From Geothrix fuzhouensis (lineage in GTDB: Bacteria; Acidobacteriota; Holophagae; Holophagales; Holophagaceae): a stretch of DNA of 64,000 bases. This document shows positions 25,151 through 33,417 of the stretch, piece by piece. The notes under the pieces are model-generated. The model ran no database searches. It was not told the origin of the DNA and saw nothing but the letters and a program-made list of their open reading frames with translations. How positions within the stretch are numbered: the stretch's first letter is position 1; each line of letters begins with the position of its first letter. The translations under genes and the position numbers were made by a program. The stretch spans positions 1 to 64,000 of the forward strand of contig NZ_JANHMQ010000003.1 of NCBI RefSeq assembly GCF_024609325.1, in the 5' to 3' direction.

Positions 25151-26604
25151 CTACCATCCCGATCCGCCGCCACGATGTGACCCTCGTTCCCCAGAGCGAC
25201 CGGGTCCTGATCCGTCCCTTCATCCCCTCCAGCGTGCACCGCATCACCACCATCCTCGGGCGGGTTCTCGCCCTGAGTGAAGAGGAGGCCCTGCACGATC
25301 TGGAATCGATGCTGGGAGAATTCGCCTCCCGGCACCTCGATATCGAATCGCCTTTGCTGGCGAATTACGAGCGGGTGCTTCCGCACATCTTCACGCACCG
25401 CCCTCTCACCCACGCGCGCAAACTGCTCATCGGTGCCATGTTCTCGGGGGAGTACGCGCTGGAATCCGCGGCTCTGTTCAACCCCTCGATCGTCCCCCAT
25501 CCCGACCAGGAGGGCGTTGCTGCTGGTGGCCTGCGGTTCATCATGAGCCTGCGCGCCACCGGAGAGGGGCACATCTCCTCCATCGAGTTCCGGACAGGCC
25601 TCATCGACCCGGAAGGAGCAGTCCAGCTGGATCCCATCTCCCGTTTCGTCACGTTGCCGCTGCTCAATCCCAATCCCAGCTACAAGAAGCTGCCGTTCAT
25701 CGTCAAGCTGCACGAAATGGGCTTCAACAACGGCAATGCGGCCTCGGTGATGGACTCCCTCGGGGACAGCTTCACGCGGAGCGATCTGAATCGTTGCGTC
25801 CTCCGCATCCGGCGCGAAACCCGACCCATCACCCAGGATCTCAACAACACGCTCCGCTGCATCCAGTGGCTCGCCGATTCCAACTACGAACTCCACTTCT
25901 CCCCGAAGCTCGCCATGAGCGAGCGGATCATCTTCCCGGTGTCGACGAACGAGAGCCACGGCATCGAGGATGCGCGCTTTGTCCGCCTCGTCGAGGACGA
26001 TGGCTCGGCCATGTACTACGCCACCTACACGGCCTACAACGGGCACGCCATCCTGCCCCAGCTCATCGAAACCAAGGACTTCCTCCACTACCGCATCCTC
26101 ACGCTCAACGGTTCCGCCGTGCAGAACAAAGGCATGGCGCTCTTCCCCCGGCGGATCGACGGCAACTACGTGATGCTGTCCCGCCAGGATGACGAGAACC
26201 TCTTCATCATGTTCTCGGACAACCCCCACCACTGGAGCGATTCGACCGTGCTCCTCCGGCCCGCCCAGATGTGGGAGTCCGTGAAGATCGGCAACTGCGG
26301 CTCGCCCATCGAGACCGAGGCCGGGTGGCTGGTGCTCACCCACGGTGTCGGCCCCATGCGCAGGTACTGCATCGGCGCCGCCCTGCTCGATCTGCATGAC
26401 CCCACCAAAGTCATCGGGCGCTTGCGCGAACCCCTCCTGGAGCCTGAGGGCACGGGACGGGAAGGCTACGTGCCCAATGTCGTCTACAGCTGTGGATCCC
26501 TCCTCCATGGGCGCGACCTCATTCTGCCCTTCGCCATGAGCGACAAAGTCTCGACCATCGCCAGCGTCCCCCTGGATGATCTGCTCGCCGCCTTGCAGGC
26601 CTGA
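25147..26604 (+). CDS. GH130-family mannoside phosphorylase/hydrolase
   Basis: Protein of 485 residues, five-bladed beta-propeller glycosidase of family GH130, whose characterised members phosphorolyse or hydrolyse beta-mannosidic bonds. The family motif ESHGIEDARFVRLV begins near residue 269 and contains the likely catalytic acid (GIEDAR). GNCGSPIETEAGWLVLTHGVG and VPNVVYSCGSLL form later blades. ATG 25147 overlaps the glycosyltransferase stop, so the two proteins are translationally coupled. No signal peptide is present, so it acts in the cytoplasm. Whether it is a phosphorylase or a hydrolase is not settled. Confidence 0.88.
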   Translation: MTTIPIRRHDVTLVPQSDRVLIRPFIPSSVHRITTILGRVLALSEEEALHDLESMLGEFASRHLDIESPLLANYERVLPHIFTHRPLTHARKLLIGAMFSGEYALESAALFNPSIVPHPDQEGVAAGGLRFIMSLRATGEGHISSIEFRTGLIDPEGAVQLDPISRFVTLPLLNPNPSYKKLPFIVKLHEMGFNNGNAASVMDSLGDSFTRSDLNRCVLRIRRETRPITQDLNNTLRCIQWLADSNYELHFSPKLAMSERIIFPVSTNESHGIEDARFVRLVEDDGSAMYYATYTAYNGHAILPQLIETKDFLHYRILTLNGSAVQNKGMALFPRRIDGNYVMLSRQDDENLFIMFSDNPHHWSDSTVLLRPAQMWESVKIGNCGSPIETEAGWLVLTHGVGPMRRYCIGAALLDLHDPTKVIGRLREPLLEPEGTGREGYVPNVVYSCGSLLHGRDLILPFAMSDKVSTIASVPLDDLLAALQA

Positions 26605-26652
26605 GCCCATCCACACCGGCCCGGCACTCCCACCATCCCGGACCTGAGGCAA

Positions 26653-26681
26653 GAAAGGGACTGGCCACGGCCACCCCTTTC
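26653..26681 (+). terminator. Hairpin after the GH130 gene
   Basis: GAAAGGGACTGGCC and GGCCACCCCTTTC can pair (imperfect stem of about 12 bp), 49 bases after the stop. No T run follows, so termination is only suggested. Confidence 0.4.
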
Positions 26682-26777
26682 CGTTCAACGGGGAAGGCTC
26701 CGCCCTGGAGAGGGGAGCCCTCGGCGCTTCCCATGGTGACAATCATTAACATTGACAATAATCAAGATAAATAAATT

Positions 26778-26818
26778 ACGAAGGTTTTCGTTGACAGCTA
26801 CGAAACCTGTCGTATCTT
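26778..26818 (+). promoter_or_regulatory. blaI-type promoter with overlapping dyads
   Basis: TTGACA (26791-26796) and TATCTT (26813-26818) are spaced 16 bases and form a good sigma-70 promoter. Two dyads overlap it: ACGAA-N4-TTCGT (26778-26791) and TACGA-N6-TCGTA (26799-26814). They are likely binding sites for the BlaI-type repressor encoded 30 bases downstream, giving autorepression. The region is unusually AT-rich for this chromosome. Confidence 0.65.
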
Positions 26819-26848
26819 TTCGGCATTCCTATCGCGGAGTCCGAGCCC

Positions 26849-27232
26849 ATGCAGCCTGCCCCTCGTCCCACCGATGCCGAACTCGCCATCCTCCGGGTGC
26901 TATGGGAGCGGGGACCGAGCACGGTCCGGCAGGTCTTTGAGGTGCTGTCGGCGGACCGCGAACTCGGCTACACGACCGCGCTGAAGATGCTCCAGATCAT
27001 GCATGAGAAGGGCCTGGTACAGCGGGATGTCACGGACCGCACCCATGTGTTTTCGGCCACCCAGACCCAGGTTCAGACCCAGCGGAACCTGCTTGGTGAC
27101 CTGCTGGACAAGGCATTCGGTGGCTCGTCCCTGAGCCTGGTGATGCAGGCCCTGGCCACGCGCAAGGCTAGCCGCGAAGACCTGGCGGAGATCCGGAGGA
27201 TGCTCGATCAGGCGGAAGGAGGGAAGCGATGA
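26849..27232 (+). CDS. blaI: BlaI/MecI/CopY-family repressor
   Basis: Protein of 127 residues with an N-terminal winged helix (TDAELAILRVLWERGPSTVRQVFEVL...YTTALKMLQIMHEKGLV) and a C-terminal dimerisation helix. BlaI-type repressors bind dyad operators and are inactivated by cleavage by the partner M56 metalloprotease. The partner gene follows with an ATGA overlap, and the promoter carries overlapping dyads. No beta-lactamase or penicillin-binding protein gene is adjacent, so the regulated target is elsewhere or is only this pair. Confidence 0.92.
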   Translation: MQPAPRPTDAELAILRVLWERGPSTVRQVFEVLSADRELGYTTALKMLQIMHEKGLVQRDVTDRTHVFSATQTQVQTQRNLLGDLLDKAFGGSSLSLVMQALATRKASREDLAEIRRMLDQAEGGKR

Positions 27233-29238
27233 ATCAGCTGTTGTCGCTTGTCCAGGAACCCTGGGCCCAGGCTTTGGGTTGGAGCCTGCTGCATTTCCTC
27301 TGGCAGGGCGCCGCCCTGGCGCTGCTGGCCTGGCTGCTGCTGGCCCTCCTGCGGGGTGCCCCTGCCCAGGCGCGCTACGGAGCCGCCTGCGCCTTCCTCC
27401 TGCTGATGGCGGCGGCCCCGGTGGCCACGTTCCTGCTCATCCAGCGGCAGACCCCCGCCCTGGCCCAACCCCCGCGTGTGACTGTGGCAGCGGCCGGATC
27501 CGCGGTGGCCCCCACCCTCGTCGATGCCCCGCTCGCCCTGCGCGTCAAGACCGCCCTGGATCCCGCCCTGCCCTGGCTGCTCGGCACCTGGGCCCTGGGC
27601 GTGCTGCTGCTGTCCACCAGGTTCCTCGGCAGTTGGGTCCGCGTGCAGCGCCTGCGTCGCCACAGCGCCTCCCCCGTCCCCGCCGAATGGCACCTGGTGC
27701 TGTCGCGGCTCTGCCGGGAATTGAAGCTCTCCCGCACGGTGCGCCTGCTCCAATCCGCCGCCGTGGAAGTGCCCACGGCCCTGGGCTGGCTGCGCCCCAT
27801 CATCCTGCTGCCGGCCTGCGCCCTCACGGGCCTGGCCCCCCTCCAGCTGGAGGCCGTGCTCGCCCATGAGCTGGCTCACATCCGGCGTGGCGACTTCCTG
27901 GTGAACCTGCTCCAGTCCCTGGTCGAAGTCGTGCTCTTCTACCACCCAGCCGTGTGGTGGCTCTCCGGCCGCATCCGCGCCGAGCGCGAGCTCTGCTGCG
28001 ACGACGTGGCAGCGGGCCTCTGCGGTGATCCCTTGATCCTGGCCCGCGCCCTCACCGACCTCGAGGCCCTGCGCGAGCCGGCCTCCTCTACTCCCACCCA
28101 TCTGGCCCTGGCCGCCAACGGAGGTTCCCTCATGCACCGCGTCCGCCACCTGCTGCAGCCCACCACCCCCACCACCAGCAGCGCTCGTACGGCCGCCCTG
28201 GCCCTGTTGACGGCCTCCCTCCTGGGCGCCGCGGGCGTGGCTTTTCAGGGCAAGGACAAGGAGCCCTCACCCAAGGCCGCCCAGACCACGCGCGTGAAGG
28301 TGATCGACGGCGACCGCCAGATGGATGTGCGCCTGGAGGGCGAGGTCAAGCTCGATCCCGCGGCGAAGGAGCCGGTGACGGTACCCGGCGCCGGCAGCTT
28401 CCGCGTCGAAGAGAAGAAGGCCGGGAAGGCCCGGACCTATACCGCCACCAAGGACAAGCGCACCTACACGGTGGACGGCCAGGAGCAGCCTCTCGACGCC
28501 GAGGGTGAGGCCTGGCTGCGGGAGACCGTTAAGGATGCAGCCAAGGCTCAAAAGGCCAAGGACAAGGCCCAGCGCATCGAGATCCGCACGCGGCGCATGG
28601 ACGCGCAGACCCGCGAACTTGACGCCCACCTGAAGGATCTGGACGCGCACCTGAAGGATCTCGATCGCCTCCCGGAGCTGAGCCCCGAGGAGCGCGCCAA
28701 GGTCCGCGCCGACCTGGACAAGGCGAGGGCGGACCTCGAGAAGGCCCGCGCCGAGCGCCGGAAGGTGCGGATGGAGGTGATCCGGAAGAAGGGCGAGGCC
28801 GGGAAGGATGTGGAAATCCTCACCGAGGACGTGGGCCCCGACATGGTCGTAATCCGCAAGAGGGTGGACGGCAAGGATGTCATCGAGAAGCGCGCGAGGG
28901 TGGCGGGCAAGGGCCATGGCGGCACCGGGACTTCCGTCAACCCCGAGGATGAGGAGGACATGGTCGTGGAAGTCCCTGGGGACATCACCGTCCCCCCCAT
29001 CCACATTCCCGAGATCCACATCGGTCACCCGGGCGTCGAAGCCGATCCCCAGGTGGAGATCCGCGCCCTCCAGTCCGCCATGAAGTCCATGCAGAAGCGC
29101 CTGGACCAGCTCCAGAAGCAGATGGCCGAAGCGCCGAGGGGCGTTGTCGTACCGCCGCCTCCTCCGGTGCCGCCAGCGCCGCCCGCTCCACCAGCGCCTC
29201 CAACACCACCGACAAATCCCGGACCTGACCGCCAATAG
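27229..29238 (+). CDS. M56-family (BlaR1-type) membrane metalloprotease
   Basis: Protein of 669 residues. About four N-terminal transmembrane helices flank a cytoplasmic gluzincin domain with HELAHIRRGD (zinc ligands H213 and H217, catalytic E214). A downstream helix (ALALLTASLLGAAGVAF, about 322-340) leads to an extracytoplasmic region. Instead of the penicillin-binding sensor of BlaR1, this region has a charged coiled coil (about 440-520, repeated HLKDLDAHLKDLD heptads) and a proline-rich tail of PP/PA/PT repeats. The sensor is therefore not a beta-lactam binder. Coupled by ATGA to the BlaI-type repressor that it presumably cleaves. Confidence 0.9.
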   Translation: MNQLLSLVQEPWAQALGWSLLHFLWQGAALALLAWLLLALLRGAPAQARYGAACAFLLLMAAAPVATFLLIQRQTPALAQPPRVTVAAAGSAVAPTLVDAPLALRVKTALDPALPWLLGTWALGVLLLSTRFLGSWVRVQRLRRHSASPVPAEWHLVLSRLCRELKLSRTVRLLQSAAVEVPTALGWLRPIILLPACALTGLAPLQLEAVLAHELAHIRRGDFLVNLLQSLVEVVLFYHPAVWWLSGRIRAERELCCDDVAAGLCGDPLILARALTDLEALREPASSTPTHLALAANGGSLMHRVRHLLQPTTPTTSSARTAALALLTASLLGAAGVAFQGKDKEPSPKAAQTTRVKVIDGDRQMDVRLEGEVKLDPAAKEPVTVPGAGSFRVEEKKAGKARTYTATKDKRTYTVDGQEQPLDAEGEAWLRETVKDAAKAQKAKDKAQRIEIRTRRMDAQTRELDAHLKDLDAHLKDLDRLPELSPEERAKVRADLDKARADLEKARAERRKVRMEVIRKKGEAGKDVEILTEDVGPDMVVIRKRVDGKDVIEKRARVAGKGHGGTGTSVNPEDEEDMVVEVPGDITVPPIHIPEIHIGHPGVEADPQVEIRALQSAMKSMQKRLDQLQKQMAEAPRGVVVPPPPPVPPAPPAPPAPPTPPTNPGPDRQ

Positions 29239-29296
29239 ATCCCAGAACCTTTTTGACGCCCCCGGCCTAGTCCTTGTAGCGGGAGGGAGCCCGCCC

Positions 29297-31276
29297 TCAG
29301 TCGGCGTGTGACAAGGCCACCCCATCCCGGTGGAGGCGGAGAACCTGAGCTCGATCCCTCTTCCACTCCGCCAACCCCTGTTCCCGTGCCTTGTCATCGA
29401 AGAAGGCCGGTCGAAGTTCCTGGGTGCACCTCAACGTCACCCTTGATGCGGGCCCTTCCCTTTGAACCTTCGCCGTCCAGTTGAGGGTCCGAAACGGGGA
29501 ATCGATGGTCAACCTGGGAAGCAGTGGTTCGACCACCCATGGAAGGTGATAGGTGGCCTGAAGCTCAAGCCTCCCCTGGAGGCGAACCAGGACAGGGAGT
29601 CGGCGGGCCACTCCCACCTTTTGAATGATCTGGGGTACGGGGGGCAGTCCCCAAGCGACAAGGGTCTCGCCGTTGGCTTCCGGCCGGAGCGCCCCCGGCT
29701 GTACGACCTTGGCGGTCACGGTGAAGGGCTGGGAAAGGTCTAGCGGGTCCCCGATTCGGTCGATCTCGAGCGTCGCGGCAGGAGAAAGATCCAACACAGC
29801 CGCCAGGCGCTGCTGGATGCCTTTGTCGCCCTCCTTGAGCATGCCATTCCTCAGTCCGAATAGATCGCCGGTCTCCACGACCCTCAGCTTGGCCGTGCAC
29901 TTTCGGGCGGTATCGACCTCCCCCTCCAGGGAGATCCAACCAGCGGGAACCTCGACGGCGGAGGTCGGAATGCGCACCCAGACGGCGCCTCTTGAGGTGC
30001 AGATCATCACCCGTTGGTCCCGGAGGTAGGCAGGCAATAGGCCGAGTGGCGTGAGGCGGCTGGTCGGGTCCACCAGGAGAAATCGGCCTTGGGGTGTGCC
30101 TATCTCTGCCGGGAACCCGAGACTCTTCTCCAGCTTGATGGCGCCGATGGCATGGTCGAAAACATTGGGACTCGGCACCTCATCTTCTTCGATGAGCCCG
30201 TGGCCGATGAGGGCCAATACCGGATGAACCTCAAGGTCCAGACCCTTCGCCTCGCTCAGCAGACAGCAGGTGAGATCCTTGCAGTCACCGTAGCGGTGAC
30301 GCACAACCTCGGGGCCCGGGTCGGGGAACCAGCCACGGTCCGGGCTGAGGTAGACCTGCTTGTAGGTGAGTTCCTTCGCCATCCAGCGAGAAATGGTCTT
30401 GAGGGCCTCCCGGATCTCCATGCCGCGGGTGTCCATTGGCTTCGATGGCTGGAACCGGGGCTGGTATTGCTGATCCACCCACTCGGCCAGCTTGTCCCAG
30501 TTCTCGGTGGAAGGGCCCTCGCGAAAATCCGGATCCAGGAACCGGATCGTCACGGATGGGAAGGTATTCCGGGGATGAGATGAGGCACCCTCATCCTTCG
30601 GGATGGCTGGGATGGCGTCCGCTTTCACGAATCGACCTGGCACCACCTGGGGGTTCTTGAGCCAGGGCTCTGCGTGGCGGACATCCAGCTGAATCGACAC
30701 GTTCTTGAGGTCGGTGAACCATCCTCCAGAAGCGGCGGCTTCGAGTTCCCATCTGCGAACCGGGTGCCTCTGCATGATCCCAGCGACGGCAGTCGGACCC
30801 ATCGGGTGTCGGAGGGACTCCAGCGATTCGAAAGCCAGGATGCTGCCCTTCATGGCTCTGGGCAACCGGAAGCCTGTGGCGACAGCCGTGGTGATCTCTC
30901 CACTGAGATCGCCGTCCAGTGTGACCACGGCGTCGGTATCCAGTTGGGTGAGATCCCCGTCCGGCCGCAGGTTCCACCCTTTCAGCCGCCGTACCTTGCT
31001 CTTGCCACCCCCCAACCCAAACAGGAAGTACGAAGCTTCTCCCAGGCCGCGATCATCCAGCACTTTGACAACCCGGTATCGATGGATCCGAATTTCTCCA
31101 TCGCCGACATAAGCAAATTCGGTGCGATCGAGAAGAACCCACGCATCGGCCTCAGCGGGTTCGGGGTCCCCCGAAGCGGCCATGGTGGCACGGGCAACCC
31201 ATGAAGGCAGGTCTCGAAGGTCATTCGCGAGAAGGCTGATCGACAGCGGAAGAAGGAAGAGGGCAAGCCGGTTCAT
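29297..31276 (-). CDS. DUF3857/transglutaminase-like secreted protein, active-site type
   Basis: Protein of 659 residues. The start at 31276 (signal peptide MNRLALFLLPLSISLLA) overlaps the stop of the upstream gene as ATGA and is preferred to an in-frame ATG at 31324. An N-terminal DUF3857 beta-sandwich (about 45-230) is followed by a transglutaminase-like domain with the catalytic cysteine in RYGDCKDLTCCLL (C332), a downstream histidine in NVFDHAIGAIKL and an aspartate in LLVDPTSRLTPLG. It is probably periplasmic. These proteins occur in pairs in Bacteroidota and Acidobacteriota; the natural reaction is unknown. Codon use and GC look lower than in flanking genes. Confidence 0.85.
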   Translation of the reverse strand: MNRLALFLLPLSISLLANDLRDLPSWVARATMAASGDPEPAEADAWVLLDRTEFAYVGDGEIRIHRYRVVKVLDDRGLGEASYFLFGLGGGKSKVRRLKGWNLRPDGDLTQLDTDAVVTLDGDLSGEITTAVATGFRLPRAMKGSILAFESLESLRHPMGPTAVAGIMQRHPVRRWELEAAASGGWFTDLKNVSIQLDVRHAEPWLKNPQVVPGRFVKADAIPAIPKDEGASSHPRNTFPSVTIRFLDPDFREGPSTENWDKLAEWVDQQYQPRFQPSKPMDTRGMEIREALKTISRWMAKELTYKQVYLSPDRGWFPDPGPEVVRHRYGDCKDLTCCLLSEAKGLDLEVHPVLALIGHGLIEEDEVPSPNVFDHAIGAIKLEKSLGFPAEIGTPQGRFLLVDPTSRLTPLGLLPAYLRDQRVMICTSRGAVWVRIPTSAVEVPAGWISLEGEVDTARKCTAKLRVVETGDLFGLRNGMLKEGDKGIQQRLAAVLDLSPAATLEIDRIGDPLDLSQPFTVTAKVVQPGALRPEANGETLVAWGLPPVPQIIQKVGVARRLPVLVRLQGRLELQATYHLPWVVEPLLPRLTIDSPFRTLNWTAKVQREGPASRVTLRCTQELRPAFFDDKAREQGLAEWKRDRAQVLRLHRDGVALSHAD

Positions 31277-33261
31277 CGAACCTGCTCCAGCCGGATCGTT
31301 TTCTCCAGCGATTCCTTGATCCAACCGCAGAAGGTCCGCAGATCATCGTACGCCTCTGCCTTCTCGAAGAACCCCGTCACGTCCAACCGCAGAACCACCC
31401 GCACGGAGCTCACACCACCCTGGGTTTCCAGTGCGGCGAGCCAATTCACCGAACCAAACCGGTTCTGGCGCAACAAGGGCGTGAGTGACGCGCAGCGGTA
31501 CCCGGAAGGAATCTTGAAACGCGAGACCGCGAGCAGGGTGCTCCGGTAGGGAAGGAGGATGGGTTCGGAACGCAAGCCGGGAAACGCACTGGGCATCTCC
31601 AGCGGCTCAGGCAAGGCCGGAAATGGACGAACGTCTCGTTCCCCTGCTGAATCGAATTCGCAGCGGCCTTCCACGCTCCAGGACAGGTTGTGGTAGGGGT
31701 CCTGGGCATGCAGAACTTCCGCCTTCGCGAGCGCCAGGTACTTACTCGCATGCTCGAGATCCTCCCTCAGCAGGCGGTTCTGGCCCGGACCATCAAGAGG
31801 ACGAAGCCGATTCCGAGCGAGGTAGTCGGGAAGCCCGGAGAATTCCGCGGTGGCCGAAAACGACTCCCCCTCATCGTCCAGGGATACCTGGTATTGGAAC
31901 TGCTGTTGATTGGCCAACGCAGACTGGACTGGCACGGTATAAGGCGTGGCCTTCCAGGTCCCAGTATCGATCAAGACGGCGTTCGTCCCTTGATATTCGG
32001 GGAGGATGAGCCCTGGTGATGCGAAGCGCAAGGTCGGATCCAGCCAGAGAATGCCCTTGCCGGATTCCTCTACTCCAATCAGGTAGTGGGAGTACTGATT
32101 TGTATCCAGAACGTTGTAGTCGAACAGAAGGAGGTTCCGATCGGCCACGAGGCAGAGCAATGGTTTGATCCCTGATTCCCGGAGTAGGTAGTAATACATG
32201 GACTGCATGCCGTATCGGGTGGTCACGCCCAGTTCAGCGATCACATTCAGGTTCCAGGATTTCCGCATGTTCCAGTAATCCAGCCAATCGCTGTAAGAAT
32301 GAATCCCCTTGTCAGCAGACATTTCCGCGAATGTGCTCTGGTCGATATTTCGGATGCGGGCGTTCAGGCGCATGAGGAGGGCGCTCGCACGGGCATGTGG
32401 TGTCGCGGGAAGATCCTTGAAGAGTGCCTCCTGGAGCGCGTGGTAGGCATCCCCCGTGTGCCACCCGCGCTCAAAGACCGGTCGCAGGTCTTGCGTGGCA
32501 TGCTCGTTCCAGAACAGAATCGCGCGCGCTCGCGGATCCTGTTCCTTTGCGGCGCCCTTCGTGAGGCCACGCACAACCTGCCGATCGAACACCACGATTC
32601 TGGGCAGATCCAGGACCGTTTTCAGTCCGAAGGGAACGTTCTGCTCCGGCAGAAGATCCGAGAGGACAAACCGTCTGAGCCGCGCCTCATCGATCACCTC
32701 GGAGCGGACTCCCTTGCCGGGCATGACCATATAGGAACGGCGAACATCCTTTGCAATCTCGATCACCGCCTTTCGAACGGGGAACTTGCTCCCGAGATAG
32801 TGAATGTAGCGGGACGAACGGAAGCCCAGCTGAGGCTCTTCCCAACGCGCCTCGAACACGCAATCACCATTGATTCCAGGCGGGATGACCACGGTCCGTT
32901 TGGCTTCCCATCTGCTGGTCTCAATCTTCGACTTCACTTGGAAGTCCTTCAGGCTATCAAACCCGATGGATTTGCCGTCCGGATAACAGGTTCGACCTTC
33001 GATGCTTGGAGCGTCGCCCAGGAAAAGAAGCAGGCTGGCCGCCTCCCTCCCCTGGTCTGCCAGGATTCTCACCCTGTACGTCCTGATCAATTTCGATTTC
33101 TCGATGCCGTACTTATCTTCGAGCACGATTGCACCCGAAGTGCCAGGTGCGGCGTTCTCTTTCATGGCCCAGACCTCGGCCGGGATGGGTTCCCAAGCTG
33201 CCGCCCTGATCCCACGGGCAGGCATCACCACGGCGAGCAGCAACAGAAGGTGTCGGATCAA
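31273..33261 (-). CDS. DUF3857/transglutaminase-like protein with degenerate active site
   Basis: Protein of 662 residues from a TTG start at 33261, chosen because AGGAGG lies five bases upstream and it yields a signal peptide (MIRHLLLLLAVVMPARGIRA); an in-frame ATG at 33369 would precede it with a charged stretch. Layout matches its downstream partner: DUF3857 then transglutaminase-like. Where the partner has RYGDCKD, this protein has TTRYGMQSMYYYL, so the catalytic cysteine is missing. The later SHYLIGVEE and WLDPTLRFASPG positions are retained. It may be a pseudoenzyme or scaffold for its neighbour, to which it is coupled by ATGA. Confidence 0.82.
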   Translation of the reverse strand: MIRHLLLLLAVVMPARGIRAAAWEPIPAEVWAMKENAAPGTSGAIVLEDKYGIEKSKLIRTYRVRILADQGREAASLLLFLGDAPSIEGRTCYPDGKSIGFDSLKDFQVKSKIETSRWEAKRTVVIPPGINGDCVFEARWEEPQLGFRSSRYIHYLGSKFPVRKAVIEIAKDVRRSYMVMPGKGVRSEVIDEARLRRFVLSDLLPEQNVPFGLKTVLDLPRIVVFDRQVVRGLTKGAAKEQDPRARAILFWNEHATQDLRPVFERGWHTGDAYHALQEALFKDLPATPHARASALLMRLNARIRNIDQSTFAEMSADKGIHSYSDWLDYWNMRKSWNLNVIAELGVTTRYGMQSMYYYLLRESGIKPLLCLVADRNLLLFDYNVLDTNQYSHYLIGVEESGKGILWLDPTLRFASPGLILPEYQGTNAVLIDTGTWKATPYTVPVQSALANQQQFQYQVSLDDEGESFSATAEFSGLPDYLARNRLRPLDGPGQNRLLREDLEHASKYLALAKAEVLHAQDPYHNLSWSVEGRCEFDSAGERDVRPFPALPEPLEMPSAFPGLRSEPILLPYRSTLLAVSRFKIPSGYRCASLTPLLRQNRFGSVNWLAALETQGGVSSVRVVLRLDVTGFFEKAEAYDDLRTFCGWIKESLEKTIRLEQVR

Positions 33262-33417
33262 TGAAGCCTCCTGCCAAGTCCTCCAGGGCTTGAACTCATT
33301 CGACGGCGATCGCCGAAGGATCTCCTGGGCCAACCTGGTTTTACGAAGTCTTGGGGGTTCCTCCCTCATGATCGCCGATGGCGACCCCGCGGGAAAGACT
33401 GCCGATTCACGCTGGAC

